A stretch of 64,000 nucleotides of DNA from Streptomyces sp. NRRL B-3428 (GTDB lineage: Bacteria > Actinomycetota > Actinomycetes > Streptomycetales > Streptomycetaceae), in the NCBI GenBank assembly GCA_000721375.1, contig JOGW01000006.1, positions 62,001 to 126,000 of the forward strand, in the 5' to 3' direction. This document shows positions 19,166-26,827 of the stretch, in pieces. The notes under the pieces are model-generated. The model was not told where the DNA came from. It searched no databases and was given only the letters and a program-made list of their open reading frames with translations. The translations under genes were made by a program, and so were the position numbers. Each line of letters opens with the position of its first letter. Position 1 is the stretch's first letter.

Positions 19166-19647
19166 CAACGGACCCGCCAGGACATGCGCGGCTCGTCGTG
19201 AGCGAACCCGATCGACGTATACAGCGGTTCACCCTCCGGGCTGGAGGTAAGGCTGATGCGCTTGCAGCCGCTCACGGTCATCCAGTCCATGAGCCCTGTC
19301 ACCACCGCCCGCGCGTAGCCTCGCCTCCGGAATGCCGGATCCGTTGCGACGGTGCTGATGTCGCCGTTGAACGGCTGACCGCTATCGGGGCCCGGAAGTC
19401 TCGGAAGGAGAAATCCCATCGCACAAGCCGCCAACCGGCCCGGTTCGGCATCGACCACGAACGCGGCGGTCGTGTCCGGGGCGCGGAGCAAGACGGCGAT
19501 AGCCACCTGGCACTCCTTGACCCAGAGCCCGTCCGGTACCGCCCTCGGCCTGGTCCACGGCACATCCGGGCAGGTCAGCGAAAGCTGGCGCAGGCGGGCC
19601 AGCTCCCCGGCATCGGCGGCTACCGCCCGTCGCACGAGCACGCTCAC
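19165..19647 (-). CDS. GNAT-family N-acetyltransferase
   Basis: A 160-residue single-domain acetyltransferase. The acetyl-CoA-binding motif A is visible (STVATDPAFRRRGYARAVV, about residues 98-116), as is the closing motif (EGEPLYTSIGFAHDEPRM). The GTG start at 19647 follows GGGAGG. It is transcribed divergently from the T-box leader and AspRS gene. The substrate cannot be read from sequence. GNAT enzymes such as MccE protect producers of AspRS-targeting microcin C by acetylating the toxic aminoacyl nucleotide. The neighbouring AspRS makes a similar role worth testing, but this is inference. Confidence 0.85.
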   Translation of the reverse strand: MSVLVRRAVAADAGELARLRQLSLTCPDVPWTRPRAVPDGLWVKECQVAIAVLLRAPDTTAAFVVDAEPGRLAACAMGFLLPRLPGPDSGQPFNGDISTVATDPAFRRRGYARAVVTGLMDWMTVSGCKRISLTSSPEGEPLYTSIGFAHDEPRMSWRVR

Positions 19648-19719
19648 AGCGAGTCCTCCCGATCACGAGTGCGTTCTTGATTGCGGCGGTGCCCACGAGG
19701 TCCGTATCCTGATCGGCAA

Positions 19720-19981
19720 CGCGATGACGGAGACAAGTAGCCACGGATCACGCGAGTAGAGAGAGCCGCCGGAAGCTGGGAAGGCGGCCTCGCGCCCCGA
19801 GGCGAAGACCCTCCTGAGCGCGGGGAGAAACGACCACGCAGTGGTCCAATGCCCCGCCGGCCGGCCCCCGTCACCGGGCCCGAATGAGGCCGCCACCTGG
19901 TGGCGGCGAAAGTGCGGTGGTACCGCGAGTTCCCTTCTCGCCCGCACTCCCAAGGGATCATGACGATGTCCTTCGGAGGAC
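19720..19981 (+). promoter_or_regulatory. T-box leader with Asp (GAC) specifier
   Basis: The leader of the AspRS gene shows T-box landmarks. Stem I spans about 19720-19830, with AAGTAG and AGAGAGCCG...GGAAGCTGGGAA elements. GAC is predicted as specifier at 19807-19809 in the context GAA-GAC-C followed by CTCCTGAG. Stem III is GCCGCCA/TGGCGGC (19889-19907). The conserved T-box word AAAGTGCGGTGGTACCGCG is at 19909-19927, with GTGCGG (19912) pairing to CCGCAC (19942). The ribosome site GGAGG is partly buried in a small hairpin (GTCCT-TCGG-AGGAC, 19968-19981). This suggests translational control, as in other actinobacterial T-boxes: uncharged tRNA-Asp would expose it. Confidence 0.82.
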
Positions 19982-19985
19982 CGCA

Positions 19986-21296
19986 ATGATCCAAAGCCGC
20001 GTACACGTCTCCGACCTGCGAGAACACGTTGGCCGTACCGTTTCCGTCTGCGGGTGGGTGAACACACTCCGCCTGCAGCGCAAGATGCAGTTCGTCATCG
20101 TCCGGGACAGCACCGGCATGGTGCAGGTGACCCACAAGCGCGACGAGGGGCCCCTGGAGGCCCAGCTCGAAGCCCTCACCCCAGAATCCGCTGTGAAGAT
20201 CACCGGCCGCGTCGTCGACGCCGCCCAGGTCAACCTCGGCGGACTGGAGCTCGTCCCAGAGCGGGTGGAGGTCTTGAACCGGGCCGCCACACCACTGCCG
20301 ATCGACGAGCACACCGGACTGGAGCAGCGTCTCGACTGGCGCTTCCTGGACGTTCGCCGCCGCCCCGCGACCCAGCTGATGTTCGCCGTGCAGACGACCC
20401 TGGAGCAGGGGATGCGCGAGTACGCCTACGCGCAGGGCGCCACGGAGATGCACACCCCCAAGCTCATGGGCACGGCCTCGGAGTCGGGCGCCGAGGTCTT
20501 CAAGCTGGGCTACTTCGACCGCAGCGCCTACCTGGCGCAGTCGCCGCAGTTCTACAAGCAGATGGCGATCTCGGCCGGGATCGAGAAGGTCTTCGAGATC
20601 GGGCCGGTCTTCCGCGCTGAGCCGTCGTTCACTTCCCGGCACGCCACCGAGTTCACGGGCGTCGACGTGGAACTCGCCTGGATCGACGGCGTCGAGGACG
20701 TGATGGCGTTCGAGGAGCAGATGCTCGCCCACGCCATCGCCAAGGTCGCCGACGCGCACGGTGAAGAGATCCGCGAGCACTTCGGGATCGATGTCACCGT
20801 CCCCACGACACCCTTTCCCCGCATCACCATGGCCGAGGCGCACGACATCCTGCGCAAGGGCGGCTGGGACCCGGAAGGGGTCAAGGAGGACCTGGACCCG
20901 GAGGGTGAGCGGAGCATCTCGGCTCATATCAAGGAGGCCACCGGGCACGAGTTCGTGTTCATCACGCACTACCCGGTCGGCATCCGGCCCTTCTACCACA
21001 TGCGGCCAGCCGACGACCCGAGCGTGACCTTGAGCTTCGACCTGCTGTGGAAGGGGCTGGAGGTCACCACCGGAGCGCAGCGCGAGCACCGGTACGACGT
21101 GCTGCTGAAGCAGGCCGCCGAGAAGGGCATGAACACCGAGCCGCTGCAGGACTACCTGAACGCGTTCCGGTTCGGGTGCCCGCCGCACGGCGGGCTGGGC
21201 ATGGGCCTCGGGCGGGTGTTGATGGTGATGCTCGGCCTGGACTCGATCCGCGAGGCCACGTTCCTCTTCCGAGGCCCGAACCGGCTCACCCCGTAA
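19986..21296 (+). CDS. aspS2: Aspartyl-tRNA synthetase, short archaeal-type (probably second copy)
   Basis: A 436-residue class II synthetase. An N-terminal OB-fold anticodon-binding domain covers residues 1-105. The catalytic core contains motif 2 (FRAEPSFTSRHATEF, about 212-226) and motif 3 (GLGMGLGRVLMVMLGL, about 405-420). It lacks the inserted GAD domain and the roughly 590-residue length of the usual bacterial AspRS, so it is the archaeal/non-discriminating type and probably additional to the housekeeping enzyme. The ATG at 19986 has GGAGGA upstream, inside the T-box hairpin. It may charge tRNA-Asp, and perhaps tRNA-Asn, when the main enzyme is inhibited. It ends before a strong terminator. 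Confidence 0.88.
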   Translation: MIQSRVHVSDLREHVGRTVSVCGWVNTLRLQRKMQFVIVRDSTGMVQVTHKRDEGPLEAQLEALTPESAVKITGRVVDAAQVNLGGLELVPERVEVLNRAATPLPIDEHTGLEQRLDWRFLDVRRRPATQLMFAVQTTLEQGMREYAYAQGATEMHTPKLMGTASESGAEVFKLGYFDRSAYLAQSPQFYKQMAISAGIEKVFEIGPVFRAEPSFTSRHATEFTGVDVELAWIDGVEDVMAFEEQMLAHAIAKVADAHGEEIREHFGIDVTVPTTPFPRITMAEAHDILRKGGWDPEGVKEDLDPEGERSISAHIKEATGHEFVFITHYPVGIRPFYHMRPADDPSVTLSFDLLWKGLEVTTGAQREHRYDVLLKQAAEKGMNTEPLQDYLNAFRFGCPPHGGLGMGLGRVLMVMLGLDSIREATFLFRGPNRLTP

Positions 21297-21309
21297 GCAG
21301 CCAGTGGCT

Positions 21310-21350
21310 GCGGCCCACGACACGGACGAGTGTCTCGTGTCGTGGGCCGC
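21310..21350. terminator. Bidirectional terminator between aspS2 and the oxygenase gene
   Basis: GCGGCCCACGACACG (21310-21324) pairs perfectly with 21336-21350 across an 11-base loop. It separates two convergent transcripts. Confidence 0.88.
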
Positions 21351-21354
21351 GGTC

Positions 21355-22137
21355 TCAGTAGCGGACATTGCGCAAGTCATGCGTCCACGCCTCGTCGGGG
21401 TTCTTGTCCCAGTAGGCCCGCAGCGCCAACTCCCGCTCTGAGAAGCGGCCCTGGTGACAGAGGGCGCCGTGGGAGAGCGTCACGCTCATGGCGAGCGCGG
21501 ACTCGGTGGTGACCCAGTGGGGTGTCAGAGCGTGGCTCCACAGCTGGTCACCGGGCCGCATAGTTACGGACTGGCGGTCGGCCGGATCATGCTCGGGCGG
21601 GTCCTCGCTCGTGGTCTCGCCGATGACCGCCGCGTCGGCCGACAGGTGCTGGTCGGGGTCGAGGTAGCTGTGGAAGGTCTTGGTGCCGTGGACCTGCCAG
21701 ACGAGACCGTGCGAGTTGTCGTTGTGGTAGGTCGAGGACGCACCTTCGGTGGACAGGAACAAGATCGGTGCGAGGCGCTGCCATGTGAAGCCCCGACTCG
21801 ACAGTTGTGTGCGCCAGGGGATCATGACCTCGTCCTGGAAGCCGTCCAGGAGGTCGTCGTAGAAGCGGTTGAGGTTGAAGTGCACTAGCCGGAACGGCCA
21901 GTTGACGATCTCCTCGATCGGGGCGGTGCGAAACGCGGCGGTGCGATCCATCCGCACCTGCCAGTCGTCGTCCCCGAGGATCGTGAACCGGACTTCCTCG
22001 TCCCTGCGGACCTGGTCGAGGACATCGACGGCGGGCAGGAACGTGTAGTCGAAGGGGACCTCCAGGGGGAAGTTCGGCGGCTGTCGCCAGCGGTGAACGA
22101 AGTCTTCGGGCGTCGTGATCTTCATAGAGCGGTCCAT
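21355..22137 (-). CDS. JmjC/cupin-like 2-oxoglutarate Fe(II) oxygenase
   Basis: A 260-residue protein. A cupin_8/JmjC-like iron site is visible: YHNDNSH (about residues 135-141; His and Asp ligands) and SHALTPHW (about 212-219; distal His), with strands such as GLVWQVHGTKTFHSY between. Proteins of this fold hydroxylate side chains of peptides or proteins (Asp, Asn, Arg, Lys, His) using 2-oxoglutarate and O2. It is the last gene of the radical-SAM operon, 22 bases after the preceding stop, so peptide hydroxylation is the natural guess. Start ATG 22137 or 22125; neither has a strong ribosome site. Confidence 0.78.
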   Translation of the reverse strand: MDRSMKITTPEDFVHRWRQPPNFPLEVPFDYTFLPAVDVLDQVRRDEEVRFTILGDDDWQVRMDRTAAFRTAPIEEIVNWPFRLVHFNLNRFYDDLLDGFQDEVMIPWRTQLSSRGFTWQRLAPILFLSTEGASSTYHNDNSHGLVWQVHGTKTFHSYLDPDQHLSADAAVIGETTSEDPPEHDPADRQSVTMRPGDQLWSHALTPHWVTTESALAMSVTLSHGALCHQGRFSERELALRAYWDKNPDEAWTHDLRNVRY

Positions 22138-22159
22138 GGGGGTGTGCGTCGGGCCGCCC

Positions 22160-23065
22160 TTACGCCTGCGCGGCGCACGACGTACTCGCGTCGTCGGGTG
22201 TGGCGGAGGGCCGGCAGATGGCGGCGCAGTCCGGGGTCACCCGGTCCTGCGGCAGTGCAGTCAGGAACTGGCTGATGGCGGCACGGGACGCGTGGGCGCT
22301 GACCGACGCTTGGCCGTAGGGGCAGCGTCGAATGTGGCCGTCGGCGGATACGTACGCGGTTGTCGAGCGGCACGGCCACCGCTCGCCCCCGGCCGCAGGG
22401 AACTGCAGGTCCTTCAGTTCATGGAGGTAATCCCGGTACCGGTCGGAGAGGTTGAAGTAGCGGCTCAGCCGGTCGGCGTCGAGATGGTGCTGCACGAGAT
22501 AGTCCTGGACGGACTTGCCGTCGCGGCGCAGAGCGCGCTCGTCGAGGACGACAGGGCTGAACTGGACCTCCACTTCCGCCTCTGCCACGAGGTCGGCCAG
22601 CTCCTGGCACTCTTCGTCGTTCAGCCCCCAGCAGGTGACGTGCAGGACCTTCGTCTCGGTGTTGATGGCCCGTAGCGTCTCGATACCCGAGGCCGCCGTG
22701 CGGGTGGTGCGCCCCAGCAGCATTGCGCCCTGCGAATCGGCGGAGACGGTCACGTTGGCCAGCAGGTGTGCCACCTGGGAGAGGGCGATGACCTCAGCCA
22801 CGGTGCGCGCCGAGGTGACCATCGATACCGCCATGCCGAACTGGTGGGCCAGGCGTACAAGTTGCCGAAGCTGCGGATGGTGGGTCGGCTCGCCACCCGT
22901 CAGGCACACCCCTTCCACGCCCGTCTCCTTGAGCCGCGACAGCGTGCGGGTGTAGGTCGCGGTGTCGAGGAAGCCGTGGGCGCGGTCGGCTCGGAAGCAG
23001 AATCCGCAGGCCACCTTGCAGTGCCCTGCCGTGGACACCAGAGCCGTTCGGACTGGGGTACTCAT
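22160..23065 (-). CDS. Radical SAM enzyme (second of the pair)
   Basis: A 301-residue radical SAM protein. CKVACGFC (about residues 16-23) gives the CxxxCxxC cluster for the 4Fe-4S/SAM centre, and LTGGEP (about 55-60) is the SAM-binding GGE motif. Late cysteines (PCRSTTAY, then RRCPYG and DCAAICRP) could hold an auxiliary cluster of the short SPASM/twitch kind. The ATG overlaps the stop of the SPASM enzyme gene by four bases (ATGA), so both are made together. The reaction is unknown; enzymes of this shape cross-link, epimerise or otherwise modify peptides. Confidence 0.85.
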   Translation of the reverse strand: MSTPVRTALVSTAGHCKVACGFCFRADRAHGFLDTATYTRTLSRLKETGVEGVCLTGGEPTHHPQLRQLVRLAHQFGMAVSMVTSARTVAEVIALSQVAHLLANVTVSADSQGAMLLGRTTRTAASGIETLRAINTETKVLHVTCWGLNDEECQELADLVAEAEVEVQFSPVVLDERALRRDGKSVQDYLVQHHLDADRLSRYFNLSDRYRDYLHELKDLQFPAAGGERWPCRSTTAYVSADGHIRRCPYGQASVSAHASRAAISQFLTALPQDRVTPDCAAICRPSATPDDASTSCAAQA

Positions 23066-24363
23066 TGCACCCCCGTGTTGTCCCAGACGGCGATCTCGAC
23101 GGTGCTCGTGTAGAAGGCGCACATCTCGGGGTCGGGAGTGGTGCCGCCGATGAGCGCCTGTTCGTTGCGGGACGGTCCGCCGCAGATGGCGAGCGCCGGG
23201 CAGTCGCCGCACTCGGGGATCGGTGCAACCTTCTTCGCCACGCCGGCCAGGAGGCCGGGGTCGGCCCGCAGCTCGTCGAGGGTATGCAGGAACGACGGCT
23301 CGGTGAAGTTGATGTCGCACAGGCTGACCCGGCTACCGGGCAGCAGGGCCGCGTTCAGGCTGCGGTCGCCCTGCATATGGTCGAACAGCATCGGCCGACG
23401 GGTGTCGAGGGCCTGGAAGGCGCGGTCCAGGACGGAGAACAGCATCCCGCCCCGCCCCAGGGCTGCTACCCGGGCCTCGTACAGCTCGCGGGCCAGGTCG
23501 GCGCCGTCGACCCGCCAACGACCCCCGGTGGGGATGGGCGTGTTGACGTAGATGAACTTCAGACCGAGATCGTCGATGATCCACCGGACGGTCTCGGCCA
23601 GGCGCCCGATGTTCGCGGCCGTCGGAGTGAGGTTGCAGCCCACATGCAGCCCGTCTGCCTCGACGAACCGGGCGACGTTGCGGCGTATCCGATCATCAGC
23701 GGGCTGACCGCCGAGCAGGAGGCGGTTGGCCGAGTTGATACCCGGCGGGCCGTCGATGGAGATACCGACCCCGTACTCGTACGCGACGAAATGGTCGAGG
23801 GCTTCGTCCGTCAGCCGGGCGCCGTTGGTGACGACCGTGCGCCGCACCCTCGATACGTCGTAGCGGTCAGCGAGCGTGTCGGCGAGCTGGTCGCCGTACC
23901 GCATGAGGTCGAAGCGGATGGTCGGCTCGCCGCCGAACCACTGGATGGAGACCTCGTCCTGCCCGGCGTTCTGCTCGAACAGGAACTCCAGCCCCTCGGT
24001 CAGCTGCTCCTTCGTCATGTCCGGCTTACCGGAGTTCGTGTCGACGAAGCAGTAGGTGCAGGCCATATTGCAGCGATCGGTGAGGACCACGCGCAGGCCG
24101 CTGATGCGACAAGGGGCGGCGTCGAGGCCAAGGAGTCGAAGACGATGGTTGAGTGCTTCGCGCCGGTCGGCCGCGGGGCCGTCAGGGGTGAAGCCGAGCC
24201 CAGCGAGGGCTTCATGAGTCGCGGTCGGGGGGACCCCGGCGAGGTCGTGGACCTCGCCGGAGTCGATGAACGCACTGTCCAAGCCGACCGGGTCAAGGAG
24301 AACAGCTTCCCCGTCCCGCTCGTACTGGAAGTACTTCCCCCACAACATCCGGGGGACGGCCAT
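23062..24363 (-). CDS. Radical SAM/SPASM peptide-maturase-like enzyme
   Basis: A 433-residue protein. About 85 N-terminal residues could bind a peptide substrate. The radical SAM core has CNMACTYC (about residues 96-103) and FGGEPT (about 143-148). The C-terminal SPASM region has cysteines in SLCDINFTEP, then IPECGDCPALAICGG, and a last Cys in PEMCAFY, enough for auxiliary 4Fe-4S clusters. SPASM enzymes mature ribosomal peptides (PqqE, sactisynthases, cyclophane formers). The ATG at 24363 lies five bases after the stop of the small 118-residue gene, which is therefore the likely substrate or partner. Confidence 0.88.
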   Translation of the reverse strand: MAVPRMLWGKYFQYERDGEAVLLDPVGLDSAFIDSGEVHDLAGVPPTATHEALAGLGFTPDGPAADRREALNHRLRLLGLDAAPCRISGLRVVLTDRCNMACTYCFVDTNSGKPDMTKEQLTEGLEFLFEQNAGQDEVSIQWFGGEPTIRFDLMRYGDQLADTLADRYDVSRVRRTVVTNGARLTDEALDHFVAYEYGVGISIDGPPGINSANRLLLGGQPADDRIRRNVARFVEADGLHVGCNLTPTAANIGRLAETVRWIIDDLGLKFIYVNTPIPTGGRWRVDGADLARELYEARVAALGRGGMLFSVLDRAFQALDTRRPMLFDHMQGDRSLNAALLPGSRVSLCDINFTEPSFLHTLDELRADPGLLAGVAKKVAPIPECGDCPALAICGGPSRNEQALIGGTTPDPEMCAFYTSTVEIAVWDNTGVQ

Positions 24364-24368
24364 GGTGG

Positions 24369-24725
24369 TCAGGCCGTCGTTTCCTCGGCGATCCCGAGCT
24401 CGCCCATGATCGCGCGGACCTTTTCCTCGGCGGCGGCCTGGAGCTTCGCGGAGGTGGCCGGGGAGCCACCATCGGCGAGGACGATCACACCGGGCAGCGT
24501 CGGGTTCGGCGCGATGACCGTGATGCCGGCCGGGTCGGTGCCGATCACCATGACGGCGTTCTGCAGCTCGACCCAGTCGGTCTGCTCCTTGAGCGCCTCG
24601 ATGATGCGGCCCTGCTTCTCCTGGAAGGAGGCGCGCTCGCCCATCCACACGCCCGCCTTGGACTTGGAGTCCACGACGTCCGCGTAGATTAAGTGGTCCT
24701 TCTTCTCTCGCCTGGCTTGAGGCAT
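24369..24725 (-). CDS. Small protein, candidate substrate or partner of the radical SAM enzymes
   Basis: 118 residues, first gene of the minus-strand operon, starting at ATG 24725 with GAGAGGA upstream. The basic N-terminus (MPQARREKKDHL) is followed by alternating predicted strands and helices. Between residues 60 and 90 lies a Gly/Pro/Ala-rich stretch (IGTDPAGITVIAPNPTLPG) and then VIVLADGGSPATSAKL. It has no Cys and one Trp pair (WMGE, TDWVE). Position directly before a SPASM enzyme fits a RiPP precursor, but the length and apparent fold also fit a binding or carrier protein. I do not recognise the family. Confidence 0.6.
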   Translation of the reverse strand: MPQARREKKDHLIYADVVDSKSKAGVWMGERASFQEKQGRIIEALKEQTDWVELQNAVMVIGTDPAGITVIAPNPTLPGVIVLADGGSPATSAKLQAAAEEKVRAIMGELGIAEETTA

Positions 24726-24792
24726 GACTGATCCTCTCTCGGTGATGGATGTGCCGGAACAACCCCTTGTGTCCGCCGGGGCCGGGCGGATA

Positions 24793-24823
24793 CCGCCCCA
24801 CTCGGGGAGTGTGGGTGGGGCGG
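24793..24823 (-). promoter_or_regulatory. Hairpin in the leader of the radical SAM operon
   Basis: CCGCCCCAC (24793-24801) pairs perfectly with GTGGGGCGG (24815-24823), upstream of the 118-residue gene and downstream of the 139-residue gene. It could terminate the upstream transcript or act as an attenuator. Confidence 0.45.
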
Positions 24824-24902
24824 CGCTTGGCAGCTCTGCGGCGACCGGCAGCACTGACGCCGGCGCCCAGACCGGCGAAGTGTGCGGGCTGCAGAGCGAG
24901 TT

Positions 24903-25322
24903 CTAATGGGCGCCTTCGCGCTCCCTGCGTGCCTTGATCAAGGCATGGTGCAGCCCGTCAGGCATGATCAGAGCGTGGGGCCCTGCGGGCAGCCGGTGCC
25001 AGTGCAGTCCGGGGCTGACGGTCCGATCCGCCTGCGGGACCACGACGTGGCAGGTCACCCCAAGCGCGACGGTGCCGGGCTCCTCCCACCGCGCCGCGGT
25101 ACCCACCGGCGTCAAGAAGTACATTCGCGGCTCACGGCCGCCCTCATCGAGGATGACCGGCCCCGCGCGCAGACCCTGCTCCTCCATGAGTGCCACGGCC
25201 CGGCGCCCAACCTGTTCGGGCGCCCGGATCGCGTCCCACCACGTACCGGCGGGACACAGCTCCGGCTCGCTGCCAATGGGCATCCACCTCGGCAGCCGTG
25301 CGGTCGGGATCGCGTCCGACAT
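24903..25322 (-). CDS. Conserved-looking small actinobacterial protein
   Basis: A 139-residue soluble protein starting at ATG 25322. The pattern GTWWDAIRAP, then GPVILDEGG, MYFLTPVG and a final LHWHRLPAGPHALIMPDGLH is familiar to me from unnamed Streptomyces proteins often found near XRE regulators; I know no function. It lies between the XRE-TPR regulator and the radical SAM operon in the same direction. Confidence 0.65.
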   Translation of the reverse strand: MSDAIPTARLPRWMPIGSEPELCPAGTWWDAIRAPEQVGRRAVALMEEQGLRAGPVILDEGGREPRMYFLTPVGTAARWEEPGTVALGVTCHVVVPQADRTVSPGLHWHRLPAGPHALIMPDGLHHALIKARREREGAH

Positions 25323-25378
25323 AGGAAAGGCCCCCTCACAACTGGGTGTGAGAGGACCATTCCACGCTCAAGGTGGCT

Positions 25379-25401
25379 GTGCGCGGACAAACTGTCCGCA
25401 C
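25379..25401. promoter_or_regulatory. Inverted repeat upstream of the 139-aa gene
   Basis: GTGCG-C-GGACA pairs with TGTCCGCAC around AAC, with one bulged base, between the XRE gene stop and the next gene's start. It is a plausible operator for the neighbouring XRE protein or a weak terminator. Confidence 0.4.
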
Positions 25402-25441
25402 CCAAATCACGCCAACTGCACTTGCCTGTAGGCGTGTTGTG

Positions 25442-26671
25442 CTAAGCGACGCCCGCCCAGGCGCCGAACGCGGACAGCTCTACGGAGGGATGTGCATCCA
25501 TACGCACCAGCGAGCCGAGCGTTTCGCGTACGGATGGGTGGAATCGCGTGTGATTCGGGGCGATCTTCCTCGCCCGCTTCAACTCGGCGAACGCGCCTCC
25601 GCGGTCGCCTTCCGCGAGGCGCGCCGAGGCGACGTCGATGTGGTGGTGGCTGGATCGCTCGCCGACCGTCGAAGCCGGCGGCGTCCAATCGGCACCCCCC
25701 TCGCCCCATTCGGCGAGCCGGGCCAGGGCCTGCTCGTTGTCCCCAGTATCGATCAGCGCATGCACCGAGTGAATCTTGATGTTCGTCGGCCCGAAGCTCA
25801 TCTCGTAGGCGAGGCTGTCTCGGTTGCCCGCCATAGCCGCGACCTGCCCAGCCTCCCGCAGCAGCGCCTCGGCCCCCTCGGGGTTGTTCTCCCGCGAATC
25901 CACCACCGCGAGCTTCAACAGCAGCGCGCCGTCCACTGCCAGCGCGTCATCGGTGTACGACCGCTCCGGCTGGAGTCGCTCCAACTCCCCGCGCAGACCA
26001 GTGAGTTTACGACGAGCCGATTCGGTCGCCCCCTGGCGCAGCATCGCACCGGCCACTAGGAAGCCGGCCGTGACCTGCATGAGCGGATCGCCGGTACGGT
26101 CAGCGGCCCACCGCACCCGCTCCAAAGCCGTGTTGCCCAGGTCGTGGTGTCCCATCTTGTGGGCCAGGCTGTTGACCGCCCGATAGGCGCGGGCCAGGTG
26201 CCAGAACGCCTTCTGCTGCTCGTCACCGCTCGCGCCGAGCGCGACGTGGGTCAGTTCGGTGATCACCGGGGGCAGCAGCGGCCCCATCGGCACGTACCGG
26301 GCGTCACGCCGGAGGGCCGCTATCTGGTCCACCTCCGATGCCAAGACCGGCAGCGCACGCGGACGGACTTCCAGCTCGTCGGGAGTGTCGAAGCACAGCA
26401 GGATGCGCCGCAGCTCCGGAATAACCGCGTGCACTCCGTCCTCGGCCTCCGGCTCCCCGTAGTACGGCTGACCGGTCAGCACCTCCGGGCCGAAATGCAG
26501 CGCCCGCGCCAGAGCCAGAGCCAGGCTCGGCGTCGCCTTACGGGCACCGGACTCCATCTTCTGAATCAGGCTGGCAGAGACCGCGACCCGCTGGGCAAGC
26601 TGCGCGACGGACAGCCCCCGCGTCTTGCGTGCCGCCCGGAGCCGGTCCCCCAGCATCAAGCTCTCACCCAC
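25442..26671 (-). CDS. XRE-family regulator with TPR-like C-terminus
   Basis: A 409-residue protein with an N-terminal Cro/C1 HTH (residues 8-62: LRAARKTRGLSVAQLAQRVAVSASLIQKMESG, given here only in part as the recognition helices around SASLIQKMES). A long array of helix pairs of TPR type follows. GTG at 26671 behind GAGGGG is the likely start. Streptomyces regulators with this plan often control peptide or specialised-metabolite genes and sense a small ligand or peptide. It lies upstream of, and co-directional with, the radical SAM operon, so it is the best candidate for its regulator. Confidence 0.8.
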   Translation of the reverse strand: MGESLMLGDRLRAARKTRGLSVAQLAQRVAVSASLIQKMESGARKATPSLALALARALHFGPEVLTGQPYYGEPEAEDGVHAVIPELRRILLCFDTPDELEVRPRALPVLASEVDQIAALRRDARYVPMGPLLPPVITELTHVALGASGDEQQKAFWHLARAYRAVNSLAHKMGHHDLGNTALERVRWAADRTGDPLMQVTAGFLVAGAMLRQGATESARRKLTGLRGELERLQPERSYTDDALAVDGALLLKLAVVDSRENNPEGAEALLREAGQVAAMAGNRDSLAYEMSFGPTNIKIHSVHALIDTGDNEQALARLAEWGEGGADWTPPASTVGERSSHHHIDVASARLAEGDRGGAFAELKRARKIAPNHTRFHPSVRETLGSLVRMDAHPSVELSAFGAWAGVA

Positions 26672-26827
26672 GTCGAGTTCCCCTCGCTGATCGGAGCATT
26701 GTGGCCAGGGTACGGAGTATGGAGGAGCTCCAGTAGGCCCGTCGTCAAGAGTTAACGGACCGGCTGCGATACCGAAAGCACCGTGGTGTGCGCCGAATTG
26801 CCCGGTTGGCCAGATGACTCAGCTCGC

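Noticed and set aside
19986..21296. AspRS as a peptide aminoacyl-tRNA ligase (PEARL-type) enzyme
   Set aside because: The protein has complete class II synthetase motifs and an anticodon-binding OB fold; PEARLs belong to a different fold.
24724..24906. 60-codon plus-strand frame as an alternative RiPP precursor
   Set aside because: It overlaps the 118-aa gene start on the opposite strand, has only a weak ribosome site, and is not co-directional with the radical SAM genes.
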